A stretch of 64,000 nucleotides of DNA, taken from positions 3,477,815 through 3,541,814 of the forward strand of contig NC_016633.1 in the NCBI RefSeq assembly GCF_000236685.1. The letters are read 5' to 3'. Source of the stretch: Sphaerochaeta pleomorpha str. Grapes (lineage in GTDB: Bacteria; Spirochaetota; Spirochaetia; Sphaerochaetales; Sphaerochaetaceae). Positions 8,307-16,545 of the stretch are shown piece by piece. Position 1 is the first letter of the stretch, and every line of letters starts with the position of its first letter. The notes beneath the pieces were generated by a model, which was not told the origin of the DNA, ran no database searches, and saw nothing but the letters and a program-made list of their open reading frames with translations. A program made the position numbers and the translations under genes.

Positions 8307-9587
8307 TTATTTTCTTGCAGGAATAACAGTAAACCCTGTAAGTGGTACTAAAGCTTCCGGCATGCTGATGGAACCATCGGCATTCTGGTAGTTTTCCAAA
8401 ACTGCAACCATTGCCCGGCTGAGTGCCATTGCAGTTCCATTGAGCATATGTACGAATTGCAGTTTCCCTTCGCTATCGCGATAGCGGATCTGCAGGCTTC
8501 TTGCCTGGTAGTCGGTACAGTTGCTTGTTGAGGTTACTTCACCATATTCGCCTTGATCGCCACGACCTGGCATCCAGGCTTCGATATCGAATTTTCGGTA
8601 GGCAGGGGCTCCCAGGTCACCGGTGCAGGTATCGACGATACGGTAAGCAAGGCCAAGTCCGCTGAAAATCTCTTCTTCGATGGCAAGCAGCTGTTCATGG
8701 TAGGAATCGGAATCCTCAGGGAGGCAGTAGATGAACATTTCCAGTTTTGAAAATTGATGGACCCTGTACAGACCCTTTGAATACTGTCCGGCCCCACCAG
8801 CTTCCCTTCTGAAACAATGGGAAAGTCCGGTCATTTTGATAGGCAATTGTGATTGGTCGAGAATCTGGTTGGCATAATATCCACCGAGGGTAATTTCTGC
8901 AGTCCCTACCAGGCAGGTACCTGTTCCTTCCACTGTATAGATGTTGCTTTCTGCACCGCGGGGATTGAAGCCGATTCCGTTGAGAATTTCTTCTTTTGCA
9001 ATATCGGGGGTGATGAATGGGGTGAAGCCGTGTTTCATCACGATGTCCATGGCATATCGCTCAAGGGCCATCTGTAGGATTACCGCTTGGTTCTTCAAGT
9101 AGTAGAATTTAGGACCCGATACGCGTGTGGCTGTATCAAAATCAATGAGGTCAAGGCTTTCCCCGAGTTGGACATGGTCCAAAGGCTTGAAATCGAATTT
9201 GGGAGGTTCACCAACGAATTTGATAGCAGTGTTATCTTTGTCTTCCTTACCTACGGGAGCCTTCGGGTTGTAGTAGTTGGGGATGGTCTTTGCCTTTTCC
9301 TGATAGTCTTTCTCAATCTCGTTGAGTTCAGCTTCCATGGCGGCAATGGCTTCCTTGATTTGTTTCCCTTCTGCTATCAAAGCCTGGCGGGTCTCATTGT
9401 CGAGCTTGGTTTTCATTTTCTGGGCATTCTCATTGCGTTTTGCCCGGAAGGCTTCGCTTTCCTGCATCAATGCAGAGCGTTTGTCCTGAAGCTCAATGAT
9501 TTCATCAATATTGACATGCATGTTACGGTCGCTGATATTCTTTGCGATTTCGTCATGTCTGGTTTTCAATTCTTTCAAGTCTATCAT
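8307..9587 (-). CDS. serS: seryl-tRNA synthetase
   Basis: Charges tRNA-Ser (and tRNA-Sec where present). The 426-residue chain has the N-terminal antiparallel coiled-coil arm (about residues 30-105, rich in E/K/Q) and the class II core: motif 2 region TGLSHCFRREAGGAG near 257-271 and motif 3 NGTAMALSRAMVAVLENYQ near 383-401. Length is normal. The start ATG at 9587 has GAGGA upstream. Lies between proC and pncB in one transcription unit. Regulation is not visible: no T-box leader is seen in the 39 bases before it. Confidence 0.97.
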   Translation of the reverse strand: MIDLKELKTRHDEIAKNISDRNMHVNIDEIIELQDKRSALMQESEAFRAKRNENAQKMKTKLDNETRQALIAEGKQIKEAIAAMEAELNEIEKDYQEKAKTIPNYYNPKAPVGKEDKDNTAIKFVGEPPKFDFKPLDHVQLGESLDLIDFDTATRVSGPKFYYLKNQAVILQMALERYAMDIVMKHGFTPFITPDIAKEEILNGIGFNPRGAESNIYTVEGTGTCLVGTAEITLGGYYANQILDQSQLPIKMTGLSHCFRREAGGAGQYSKGLYRVHQFSKLEMFIYCLPEDSDSYHEQLLAIEEEIFSGLGLAYRIVDTCTGDLGAPAYRKFDIEAWMPGRGDQGEYGEVTSTSNCTDYQARSLQIRYRDSEGKLQFVHMLNGTAMALSRAMVAVLENYQNADGSISMPEALVPLTGFTVIPARK

Positions 9588-9626
9588 GATTTATCCTCGT
9601 TGATATGAAATGCGTTGGTATTGGTA

Positions 9627-10433
9627 TTATTTTTGTTTTGCCAGTTCTTCGAGTTGCCGTGATTTCTCGGCTGAGGCGCTCACAGCTGACATAACGGTTG
9701 CATCGAAATTCCCCTGGGCGAGGGCTTTCATTCCCTTGATCGTGGTTCCCCCTGCCGAGCAGACCATGGTAGCAAGTTCTACAGCACCCTTTCCTGTTTC
9801 CTTTTGTAGGGTTGCGGCACTGATGCAGGTATCACGGGCAATAGCCAGGGCAGTTGGGTAGGGAATGCCTTCTTCCACTCCTCCCATTGCCAAGGCATGG
9901 AAGAATTCGAAGACATAGGCGATTGCAGAACCGCTAATGCCGATAAAAGCCGCAAACTGGCTTTCTGGAAGGGCAAAGGCAGAACCGAAGGACGTTGCAA
10001 TTTCCATCGCCGTATCGGTAAGTTCCTTATCTGCATTTTCACAGGAGGCAACTGCAGTAACTGCTTTTTTTGCCTTTGCAGCAATGTTGGGCATGAATCG
10101 AACTACATTGCCTGTTCCCAGTTTTTCACAGAGCACCGAAAGGGGAACCCCCGCCGCAATACTGATCCAATATTTTGAAGGGGCGTTGTTTTCCGAAAAA
10201 ATCTGGTAGAGAGAGGGAAGGATCTGTGGTTTGACTGCCAAAATGATATATTGGCAGTTTCTGATCATTTCTGTTATTGACGGTGAAGCGATGCAACCAA
10301 GCTCAATGGCAAGACCCGTAGCCAGGTCGTCGTTGCTGTCATATAGGGTAATTGACCAATCTTTGTTGGTGCTGAGGGCCGTTGCAATCGCACCACCCAT
10401 GTTTCCGCATCCGATAATACCAATTTTTTTCAC
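9627..10433 (-). CDS. proC: pyrroline-5-carboxylate reductase
   Basis: Last step of proline synthesis, reducing pyrroline-5-carboxylate with NAD(P)H. Product of 268 residues: Rossmann motif KKIGIIGCGNMGGAIA at the N-terminus, VVRFMPNIAAKA in the middle, and the C-terminal substrate-site run GGTTIKGMKAL preceded by TMVCSAG, as in ProC. It uses a GTG start that overlaps the trmL stop (GTGA), with GGGGGGAAACAAA as ribosome-binding site, so translation is probably coupled to trmL. Confidence 0.95.
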   Translation of the reverse strand: MKKIGIIGCGNMGGAIATALSTNKDWSITLYDSNDDLATGLAIELGCIASPSITEMIRNCQYIILAVKPQILPSLYQIFSENNAPSKYWISIAAGVPLSVLCEKLGTGNVVRFMPNIAAKAKKAVTAVASCENADKELTDTAMEIATSFGSAFALPESQFAAFIGISGSAIAYVFEFFHALAMGGVEEGIPYPTALAIARDTCISAATLQKETGKGAVELATMVCSAGGTTIKGMKALAQGNFDATVMSAVSASAEKSRQLEELAKQK

Positions 10434-10936
10434 TTTGTTTCCCCCCAGGAAAGTCTATGGAGTTTTCCCTCTCGTTGCAATGAGGGAAACTGCTTCTGGC
10501 GCATATATTCATAGGCGGCAATGGCCACGCTGTTGGAAAGATTCAGGCTTCGGGCTTCCTCGATCATAGGGATCCTGACACAGGCATCGGGATGCGAGAC
10601 CAGTATGTGTTCGTCAATCCCTGCACTTTCTTTCCCGAATACCAGATACGTATCATCACTGTAGGAAATATCGGTATAGTCGCAATGGGCTTTGGTTGTA
10701 AAGAAGTAGAGGTTGTCCTTGCCATGGATTTCCATAAAGGCTGCTACGCTTTCATACTCGGTTATGGTAACAAGGTGCCAGTAATCGAGGCCGGCACGTT
10801 TGAGATGTTTTTCGTCAAGGCTATAGCCTAGGGGATGAACCAGGTGCAATCTTGCATTGATTGCAGCACAGGTCCTGGCAATGTTGCCGGTATTCTGTGG
10901 GATCTCGGGTTCAAACAATACAATATTCAGTGCCAT
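10430..10936 (-). CDS. trmL: tRNA (cytidine/uridine-34-2'-O)-methyltransferase TrmL
   Basis: SPOUT-class RNA methyltransferase that 2'-O-methylates the wobble base of leucine tRNAs. The 168-residue protein shows all three knot motifs: PEIPQNTGNIART at residue 10-22, YLVFGKESAGID near 95 and IPMIEEARSLNLSNSVAIA near 120-140. The start at 10936 is chosen because AAGGAG sits 6 bases upstream; the alternative GTG start five codons earlier would lie within that Shine-Dalgarno. First gene of the run trmL-proC-serS-pncB. Confidence 0.94.
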   Translation of the reverse strand: MALNIVLFEPEIPQNTGNIARTCAAINARLHLVHPLGYSLDEKHLKRAGLDYWHLVTITEYESVAAFMEIHGKDNLYFFTTKAHCDYTDISYSDDTYLVFGKESAGIDEHILVSHPDACVRIPMIEEARSLNLSNSVAIAAYEYMRQKQFPSLQREGKLHRLSWGETK

Positions 10937-10960
10937 CGGTTGCTCCTTCACTCTGTGCCA

Positions 10961-10989
10961 AATCTACCACTTGTGGCAAATCAACACAA
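10961..10989 (-). promoter_or_regulatory. candidate promoter of the trmL operon
   Basis: On the minus strand, TTGTGT (10984-10989), 17 nt, TAGATT (10961-10966), about 25 bases before the trmL start. Only a partial consensus match. Confidence 0.4.
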
Positions 10990-11182
10990 GGCATCGAAAA
11001 GCATGACTGACAGCAATTACTTGTCCGTATGCTATCTGGAGTAGGTTTACCCATGTTTTTCCCAGCAAAGGATTCTTTCTTTCTTTTTTCTCTTCCTTTG
11101 TTTGGTATTGGGAAGAGAGCCAACCAAATGCATTCAGAAATGTGCCTCTCAGGTGTCCTGAAAAAGGTTGTCTTTTTGCAAA

Positions 11183-11194
11183 GAAATTAATTTC
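11183..11194. promoter_or_regulatory. operator copy 1, GAAATTAATTTC
   Basis: Perfect 12-bp palindrome (14 bp with flanking A/T), 23 bases upstream of the -35 box of the sugar operon promoter. Same motif recurs at 11254 and 11273. Confidence 0.6.
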
Positions 11195-11216
11195 TGGTCA
11201 GATAAAGAAAAAAAAG

Positions 11217-11245
11217 TTTACAGATTGGGAAATACAGCATATATA
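11217..11245 (+). promoter_or_regulatory. promoter of the sugar operon
   Basis: TTTACA (11217-11222), 17 nt, TATATA (11240-11245). It is flanked by operator-like palindromes on both sides, which suits repression by looping or by blocking clearance. Confidence 0.6.
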
Positions 11246-11253
11246 TAGATATT

Positions 11254-11265
11254 GAAATTAATTTA
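11254..11265. promoter_or_regulatory. operator copy 2, GAAATTAATTTA
   Basis: 11 of 12 positions match the perfect palindrome at 11183; lies at about the transcription start. Its start is 19 bases from that of copy 3, near two helical turns. Confidence 0.5.
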
Positions 11266-11272
11266 AAAGATA

Positions 11273-11284
11273 GAAATTAATTTC
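11273..11284. promoter_or_regulatory. operator copy 3, GAAATTAATTTC
   Basis: Perfect palindrome identical to copy 1, just upstream of the regulator's Shine-Dalgarno sequence. Implies autoregulation by the SorC-type protein encoded immediately downstream. Confidence 0.6.
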
Positions 11285-11299
11285 AAGATGGGGGATGGT

Positions 11300-12259
11300 A
11301 TGGGTATTTTAGATAATACAAAATTCATTTTCATGGTTTGTGAATTATTTTATCAACAGGGATATAGTCAAAAGGAAATCGCTGCAGAACTAAAAATTTC
11401 AAGGCCACAGGTTTCTCGGATAATTGCAACGGCAATAGAGCGAAACCTTGTTACAATTCAGATTAATTACCCAAATGAAGAAGAAAACCTATACCAACGC
11501 ATTTTACGTGAAGAATTCGGGATTGGGGAAGTCTATGTCTATGATACGGGCAACCTTTCTGGTGGTGAAGCAACAAGGAAACTTGCAGAAGTTTCGAAAG
11601 GGTTGTTTCCCATCTGCGTAAAAGATAATGAGCGATGTGGGGTTATGGCAGGAAGGACAATCAGTTGTTTGGCCTCTGCGATAGAGAAAAGTAAAAATAG
11701 GGGATTGTCATTTGTTCCACTTTGCGGAGGGACTGCAGGGAATGGCTCTGATTGGTATGCAAATTCAATTGCACAGAGTTTCGCGAAGAAAACAAATGGA
11801 ACCTATTTTATTCTGAACGCCCCCCAATATCTCAACAATTGTGAAGTCAAGAAATTGTTGCTGAATGAGCCGAGTATCAAGGAAATCCTTGACCTAGGAA
11901 AGTCCTGTGATTCTGTATTGATGGGAGTTGGAAATCTTGAAGTCAGTTCAACAGGGGTACAAGCCGGAAATCTTTCAGTTCAAGATATCCAGTCTCTCAA
12001 GTCACAAGGGGCGGTAGCGAATATCTGCTCTTCGTACATAAATAAAGACGGAAAGATACTAGATAGCGAAATCAGCGATAGAATCATCGGTCAGACAATC
12101 CTTGATGTCAAAAATGCCAGAAAAGTTTGTGTGGCTCGGGGACTTTCAAAAGTCGAAGCGATAAAGGCCGTTCTTATAGGTGGTTACTTGGATGTATTGA
12201 TAACATCTTTGGATACAGCAAAAAAAATAGTCGAAAACAAAAGAGAGGGAATCAAATGA
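11300..12259 (+). CDS. SorC/DeoR-family (LsrR-like) sugar-binding transcriptional regulator
   Basis: Repressor with an N-terminal helix-turn-helix (CELFYQQGYSQKEIAAELK then SRPQVSRIIATA) followed by a sugar-phosphate isomerase-like effector domain; 319 residues is the normal SorC length. The C-terminal NARKVCVARGLSKVEAIKA and LIGGYLDVLITSLDTAKKI are hallmarks of the effector domain (PF04198). Start at 11300 is preferred because GGGGGA lies 4 bases upstream; an in-frame ATG at 11288 has no ribosome site. First gene of the sugar operon and overlaps the binding-protein gene by ATGA. The three palindromes upstream are its probable targets; the inducer is probably a phosphorylated sugar made by the kinase at 16546. 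Confidence 0.88.
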   Translation: MGILDNTKFIFMVCELFYQQGYSQKEIAAELKISRPQVSRIIATAIERNLVTIQINYPNEEENLYQRILREEFGIGEVYVYDTGNLSGGEATRKLAEVSKGLFPICVKDNERCGVMAGRTISCLASAIEKSKNRGLSFVPLCGGTAGNGSDWYANSIAQSFAKKTNGTYFILNAPQYLNNCEVKKLLLNEPSIKEILDLGKSCDSVLMGVGNLEVSSTGVQAGNLSVQDIQSLKSQGAVANICSSYINKDGKILDSEISDRIIGQTILDVKNARKVCVARGLSKVEAIKAVLIGGYLDVLITSLDTAKKIVENKREGIK

Positions 12260-13191
12260 AAAAGAGAACTTATTTGGTCGTGGGGTTAGTTCTGTCGATG
12301 GTATTTGCGATGCTCCTTATGGGCTGTGGCAAGAAAACCGAAAGCGTTCAACAGGAGAAATCTATAGAGGTAGCGATCTGCACGCCGTATTTGTCATCTG
12401 TAACAACAAAACAAATGGTTGAGCTCATGCAGTCGAAGTTAGGTGCTATGGGGTACAAGGTGTCTGTATATGATTCTGCAAATGATACCAGCAAATTGGC
12501 GTCTGACATTGAGACATGCGTCGTTTCGAAGGTTGATGCTATTGTAATTGTCAGTGTCGACCCCAGCCTGTGCAAGTCCCAGATTCAGGAAGCTTCTGAT
12601 GCGGGTATTTCGGTATTTGGTTGTGACTCGGGTTATTTTGATGCTATGCAGATGAATGCGACCAGTGACAACTACCAAATGGGAACCATGATGAGCAAAT
12701 ATCTTTTCGAGAAAATTGGAAAACAAGGGAATATTGTTCACCTCACCCATCGCCCCCATCCCGGTGTAGTGAAGAGAACGTTGGCCATGGAAGATGTTTT
12801 GAAAGAGTATCCTCAGATCAAACTGCTAAGCGAACATCATATAGATGTTCCGAATCAAATCAACAATTCCAAGGAAATCGTAGAGAATTTACTTACTGCT
12901 TACCCCCAGAAAGGATCAATTGATGCAATTTTATGTGCATGGGATGAACCTGCGATTGGTGCTACCCAGGCTCTTCAAGAAGCTGGCCGTGATGAAATCT
13001 TAGTCGTAGGTGTAGATGGAAACGAACAGGCAGTGAAACTGATCAATGAAGGTACAAACCTCGTTGCTACCTTGGGTCAGGATTTTGATGGGATGGCTTC
13101 TATGGTTGCCTCTGAAATTGTCAAAGTCGTGAAAGGGGAGTCCACGGAAAAGGGTGAAAAATATGTTCCTGCACTCTTAATCGAGAAATAG
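12256..13191 (+). CDS. sugar ABC transporter lipoprotein binding protein (RbsB/LsrB type)
   Basis: Captures the sugar outside the inner membrane. 311 residues: signal peptide ending in the lipobox LLMGC (cysteine about residue 23), then a two-lobe Peripla_BP_4 fold with typical VDAIVIVSVDP, ISVFGCDSGY and ILCAWDEPAIGATQAL segments and the late VVGVDGNEQA stretch. The ATG at 12256 overlaps the regulator stop, implying coupled translation. A perfect hairpin follows the gene, then the ATPase. Ligand not predictable by eye; a pentose, furanose or AI-2-like sugar is in the range of the family. Confidence 0.9.
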   Translation: MKKRTYLVVGLVLSMVFAMLLMGCGKKTESVQQEKSIEVAICTPYLSSVTTKQMVELMQSKLGAMGYKVSVYDSANDTSKLASDIETCVVSKVDAIVIVSVDPSLCKSQIQEASDAGISVFGCDSGYFDAMQMNATSDNYQMGTMMSKYLFEKIGKQGNIVHLTHRPHPGVVKRTLAMEDVLKEYPQIKLLSEHHIDVPNQINNSKEIVENLLTAYPQKGSIDAILCAWDEPAIGATQALQEAGRDEILVVGVDGNEQAVKLINEGTNLVATLGQDFDGMASMVASEIVKVVKGESTEKGEKYVPALLIEK

Positions 13192-13206
13192 CATTGTATG
13201 ACTTCA

Positions 13207-13233
13207 ATCCTTGCCGGAACTATCGGCAAGGAT
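13207..13233 (+). terminator. stem-loop after the binding-protein gene
   Basis: ATCCTTGCCG, loop GAACTAT, CGGCAAGGAT: a perfect 10-bp stem with no T-run. Same position as the tctC-tctB hairpin, suggesting differential expression of receptor versus transporter. Confidence 0.6.
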
Positions 13234-13323
13234 GTTTACCAGAGTGGCTTGCCGTTAAAGCAGATTGTTGTTTGTGAGTAGTTTATTCTTGCCCTACAAA
13301 TCTTTGGGGTCTATGGGAAAATA

Positions 13324-14811
13324 ATGATATTAGAGACAAAAAACCTAACTAAAAGATTCGGGAGTATGTATGCCTTGCAGCATATCGATTTCTCCCTGGA
13401 AAAAGGTGAAATACATGGATTGGTCGGGGAGAATGGCGCCGGGAAGTCTACCCTTATCAAGATAATTACCGGTGTTTATCATCCTAGCGAGGGAGAAATC
13501 ATTTTTGATGGAAGGAAAGTTGAGATCACGAGGCCATCGGAAGGTAGAAAACTGGGAATAAATGTCATCCATCAGGACCGGAATCTTGTTCCGTCTTTCA
13601 ATGGGATTGAGAATATATTTTTGGGGCTACCATCCGAAAAAAAGCATTTTTGTACGGTCGATTTCAAGGCTATGAGGGAACGGGTTGCTGCTGTCATGGC
13701 AGAATATGAAATTGATGTTCCCTTGGATAAGATGGCTAGTGAACTGACCCCACCGCAGAAAACCTTGCTTGAAATTGTGCGTTCAATGATGACAGAGTGC
13801 AAGCTTCTGATACTCGATGAACCTACTGCCTCCCTGACTGATAAAGAGTCGGAAGTACTTTTCAAAATCATTAGAAAGGTGAACGCAAAGGGAACAGCAA
13901 TTTTATATATTTCCCACCGCTTGGATGAAATCTTTGCTTTGACAGATAGGATTACGGTTTTCAAGAACGGAGAACTGGTGGAGACGGTCAGAACAAAGGA
14001 AATCAATCAAGATGGGCTGGTCGGGTTGATGACAGATAACTGGGTAAGTGAACAAAAGGAAACCATTGCTACAGCTTTTAGCGAGATCGCCTATTCTGTC
14101 GAACATGTATCAACCACCGATTTGGTGGTTAAAGATGCTACGTTTTCAGTTCGAAAAGGGGAAATTCTCGGAATATTTGGTCTTGGGGGAAGTGGAAGGA
14201 CTGAGCTATTGGAAGCACTGTATGGTTATAAGTCAATCAAGGAAGGGATTGTTCGTCTGAATGGTAAGCAATTAGGTACCATGACACCGGCATTCTCCAT
14301 CAAACAGGGAATCGTCTTGATAAACGAAGACCGCCGGGGCTGTTCCCTTGTTGAGAGCAGAAGCGTGAAAGACAATATCGTCCTTTCGACTATTGCATCT
14401 TACTCCAAGAAAGGAAAATTTGATTCTAAATCGGAAAAGCAGGATGCAAGAGATAAGATTGCTGAGTTGAAAATAAAAACCACAGGAATTAACCAACCAG
14501 TATGGGAATTATCTGGAGGAAATCAGCAAAAGGTTGTTTTCGCAAAGGCCCTGATGTCTCATCCACAGGTTTTCCTCTGTGATGAACCAACCCAGGCTGT
14601 TGATATCAAGACGAGATTCGAGATTCATGAACTACTGCGCCAAAGAGCCAGGGAAGGAAGTTCTGTAGTCTATGTAACATCAGATCTCAAGGAAATGCTC
14701 ATGGTTGCCGATACAATAATCATAATGGCCAATGGAAGGACCTGGGAACAAATCCCAAATATAAGCGTTTCATCGGAGCAGATTCTTACATATTGCTACC
14801 AGCAAAGATAA
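13324..14811 (+). CDS. sugar ABC transporter ATP-binding protein, two ABC domains (RbsA/LsrA type)
   Basis: Energises sugar import. 495 residues, tandem ABC domains as in RbsA. Domain 1: Walker A GENGAGKST near residue 38, Walker B LLILDEPTASL near 160; its signature region reads LTPPQKTLLEIVRSM, without the LSGGQ core. Domain 2: degenerate Walker A (FGLGGSGRTELLEAL), intact signature LSGGNQQKVVFAKAL and Walker B VFLCDEPTQAVD. This asymmetry is usual in the family. Sits between the binding-protein gene (hairpin between them) and the permease gene (13-base gap). Confidence 0.94.
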   Translation: MILETKNLTKRFGSMYALQHIDFSLEKGEIHGLVGENGAGKSTLIKIITGVYHPSEGEIIFDGRKVEITRPSEGRKLGINVIHQDRNLVPSFNGIENIFLGLPSEKKHFCTVDFKAMRERVAAVMAEYEIDVPLDKMASELTPPQKTLLEIVRSMMTECKLLILDEPTASLTDKESEVLFKIIRKVNAKGTAILYISHRLDEIFALTDRITVFKNGELVETVRTKEINQDGLVGLMTDNWVSEQKETIATAFSEIAYSVEHVSTTDLVVKDATFSVRKGEILGIFGLGGSGRTELLEALYGYKSIKEGIVRLNGKQLGTMTPAFSIKQGIVLINEDRRGCSLVESRSVKDNIVLSTIASYSKKGKFDSKSEKQDARDKIAELKIKTTGINQPVWELSGGNQQKVVFAKALMSHPQVFLCDEPTQAVDIKTRFEIHELLRQRAREGSSVVYVTSDLKEMLMVADTIIIMANGRTWEQIPNISVSSEQILTYCYQQR

Positions 14812-14824
14812 GGCAGGAAAATAC

Positions 14825-15793
14825 ATGAAAAAAATAACAATGCGAACAAGTCTTGGAATCAAAGAATTCGTTCGTTCTTATGGTACGATATTGGCGCTGA
14901 TTGCTATAATTATAGTGTTCGGCTCACTCAAGCCGGATACATTCTTTTCAAAGACGAATTTCTGGAATATAACCCGCCAGATGGCTATCTTGGCTGTGAT
15001 CGCCTTAGGTACAACCCTCATTATGTGTGTCGAGGAATTTGACCTTTCCGTGGGTACTATTGCTTCTTTCAGCGGAGTATGCGCTGCTGTGCTGGCCATA
15101 TCCGGTGTTCCCTTCTTCTGGGCTCTGGTTGTTTCTGTCATAGCAAGTGCAATCCTCGGATTCCTTAACGGATATATCGTGACCAAATTCAGGGTAATGT
15201 CATTCATCATTACCTTGGCAATGAGCCGTGTAATATATGGAATAACCTATTGGTTGTCCGGGGGTGCAATTATATTCAACGGTATCCCTGAGGCATTCAA
15301 GTTCATCGGAACAGCAAAAATTGGGCCAATACCATATCTGACTGTTTTGATGGTTATTGTCTCTGCACTTTTCTACTATGTCACTAAAAGTACTGCCTTT
15401 GGACGAAAGCTTTACGCAATAGGGGGCAACGAACGTGCTTCACAGGTGGCAGGGATACAGGTTAGTCTGAACAAAACCCTTGCCTTTACAATCAGTGGGG
15501 CTATGGCAGGCTTTGCCGGGGTTCTTCTGGCTTCACGTGTAGGAAGTGCAGCCCCAACAGCAGGGGATGCCTATTGCTTGAATGCGTATGCGACAATCTT
15601 TATAGGTAAAACACTGTTTAAGGAAGGAGTTCCAAATATTGTCGGTACTATTGTTGGAGTTGCAATTTTTACCGTCCTTGCAAATGGATTGACAATCATG
15701 CAGGTACCAACTTTTTTCCAAAACATACTTACCGGAGGAATTATTGTACTGGCGGTAGTTGCCCAAAAACTAGGAAGCAAGGACCATGCCTAA
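14825..15793 (+). CDS. sugar ABC transporter permease (RbsC/LsrC type)
   Basis: Inner-membrane channel, 322 residues with about eight to ten hydrophobic segments. Motifs of the family: ALGTTLIMCVEEFDLSVGT around residue 60-78, GFLNGYIVTKFRV, and YAIGGNERASQVAGI, followed by FAGVLLASRVGSAAPTAGD. Only one permease gene is present, so it would act as a homodimer. Its end overlaps the TrpA-like gene by 8 bases, tying transport to the catabolic enzymes. Confidence 0.93.
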   Translation: MKKITMRTSLGIKEFVRSYGTILALIAIIIVFGSLKPDTFFSKTNFWNITRQMAILAVIALGTTLIMCVEEFDLSVGTIASFSGVCAAVLAISGVPFFWALVVSVIASAILGFLNGYIVTKFRVMSFIITLAMSRVIYGITYWLSGGAIIFNGIPEAFKFIGTAKIGPIPYLTVLMVIVSALFYYVTKSTAFGRKLYAIGGNERASQVAGIQVSLNKTLAFTISGAMAGFAGVLLASRVGSAAPTAGDAYCLNAYATIFIGKTLFKEGVPNIVGTIVGVAIFTVLANGLTIMQVPTFFQNILTGGIIVLAVVAQKLGSKDHA

Positions 15794-16544
15794 GATATAT
15801 TCCGAGAGAACAAAGACCGTGGTTTCGAGTGGGAAAAAATTTATAATCGGTTATTTCTTAGCAGGTTATCCAGATGAAGAAGACTTTTTCAATGTGCTTG
15901 AAATTGTGGAAAAAAACGCAGTGGACATTTGTGAGATTGGTTTCCCGTCCAAGAATCCCTATGCAGACGGGCAGGTTATTGCAGATATCCATGCAAAGGT
16001 AGACTTTGATACTGCAATTGATATTGCCTATTGGAAAAGAATACGGGAATCTACTGGGAAACCTATATGGGTTATGGCTTATTATGAAGATTTCGTTGCC
16101 ACGGGGATATATCGCTCCTTTGCCGAGGAAGGCGTTTTCGATGCCATGGTCATTCCCAATACGGATTTTGCAACCAGACGTGAGTTGCAAAAGGAAATGG
16201 CTCCTTTTGGTATTGATGTGGTAGGTTTTGCAAGTCCGGCAATGGCTGAGAATGAGCTTGCAAAGGTTCTTGAATCTTCATCATTGGTCTATGAACAACT
16301 GTATGTCGGGCAGACAGGTATTGCTCAATCAGATGAGATGTATCATCCGATGCTTGAATATACAAAGCAGTACCCCCAGGTAATCTGTTTTGCAGGTTTT
16401 GGCATAAACAGCTATGAGAAGGTCAATAAAGTCTTCCAGGATGGATTCCATGGTGCTGCAATCGGGACGGAATTGGTGAAACGGATTAATATATCCATGA
16501 ATAGTCTGGAAAAATTCCTTAGGGAGTTGGAGAGGGCCCATTGA
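15786..16544 (+). CDS. TrpA-like (tryptophan synthase alpha-fold) aldolase in a sugar operon
   Basis: 252-residue TIM-barrel protein resembling tryptophan synthase alpha. The two catalytic acids align: Glu50 and Asp61 in CEIGFPSKNPYADG correspond to Glu49 and Asp60 of the E. coli enzyme. The phosphate-site end, FAGFGINSYEKV and AAIGTELVK, is also kept, so a phosphorylated substrate is likely. There is no trpB or other tryptophan gene nearby; the gene overlaps the sugar permease and is 1 base from an FGGY kinase. I infer a retro-aldol cleavage of a phosphorylated sugar giving a triose phosphate. A paralogous true TrpA cannot be excluded, but the context argues against it. Confidence 0.75.
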   Translation: MPKIYSERTKTVVSSGKKFIIGYFLAGYPDEEDFFNVLEIVEKNAVDICEIGFPSKNPYADGQVIADIHAKVDFDTAIDIAYWKRIRESTGKPIWVMAYYEDFVATGIYRSFAEEGVFDAMVIPNTDFATRRELQKEMAPFGIDVVGFASPAMAENELAKVLESSSLVYEQLYVGQTGIAQSDEMYHPMLEYTKQYPQVICFAGFGINSYEKVNKVFQDGFHGAAIGTELVKRINISMNSLEKFLRELERAH

Positions 16545-16545
16545 T

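Noticed and set aside
15786-16544. Genuine tryptophan synthase alpha in a trp operon
   Set aside because: No trpB, trpC or other tryptophan gene; overlaps a sugar permease gene and precedes a sugar kinase.
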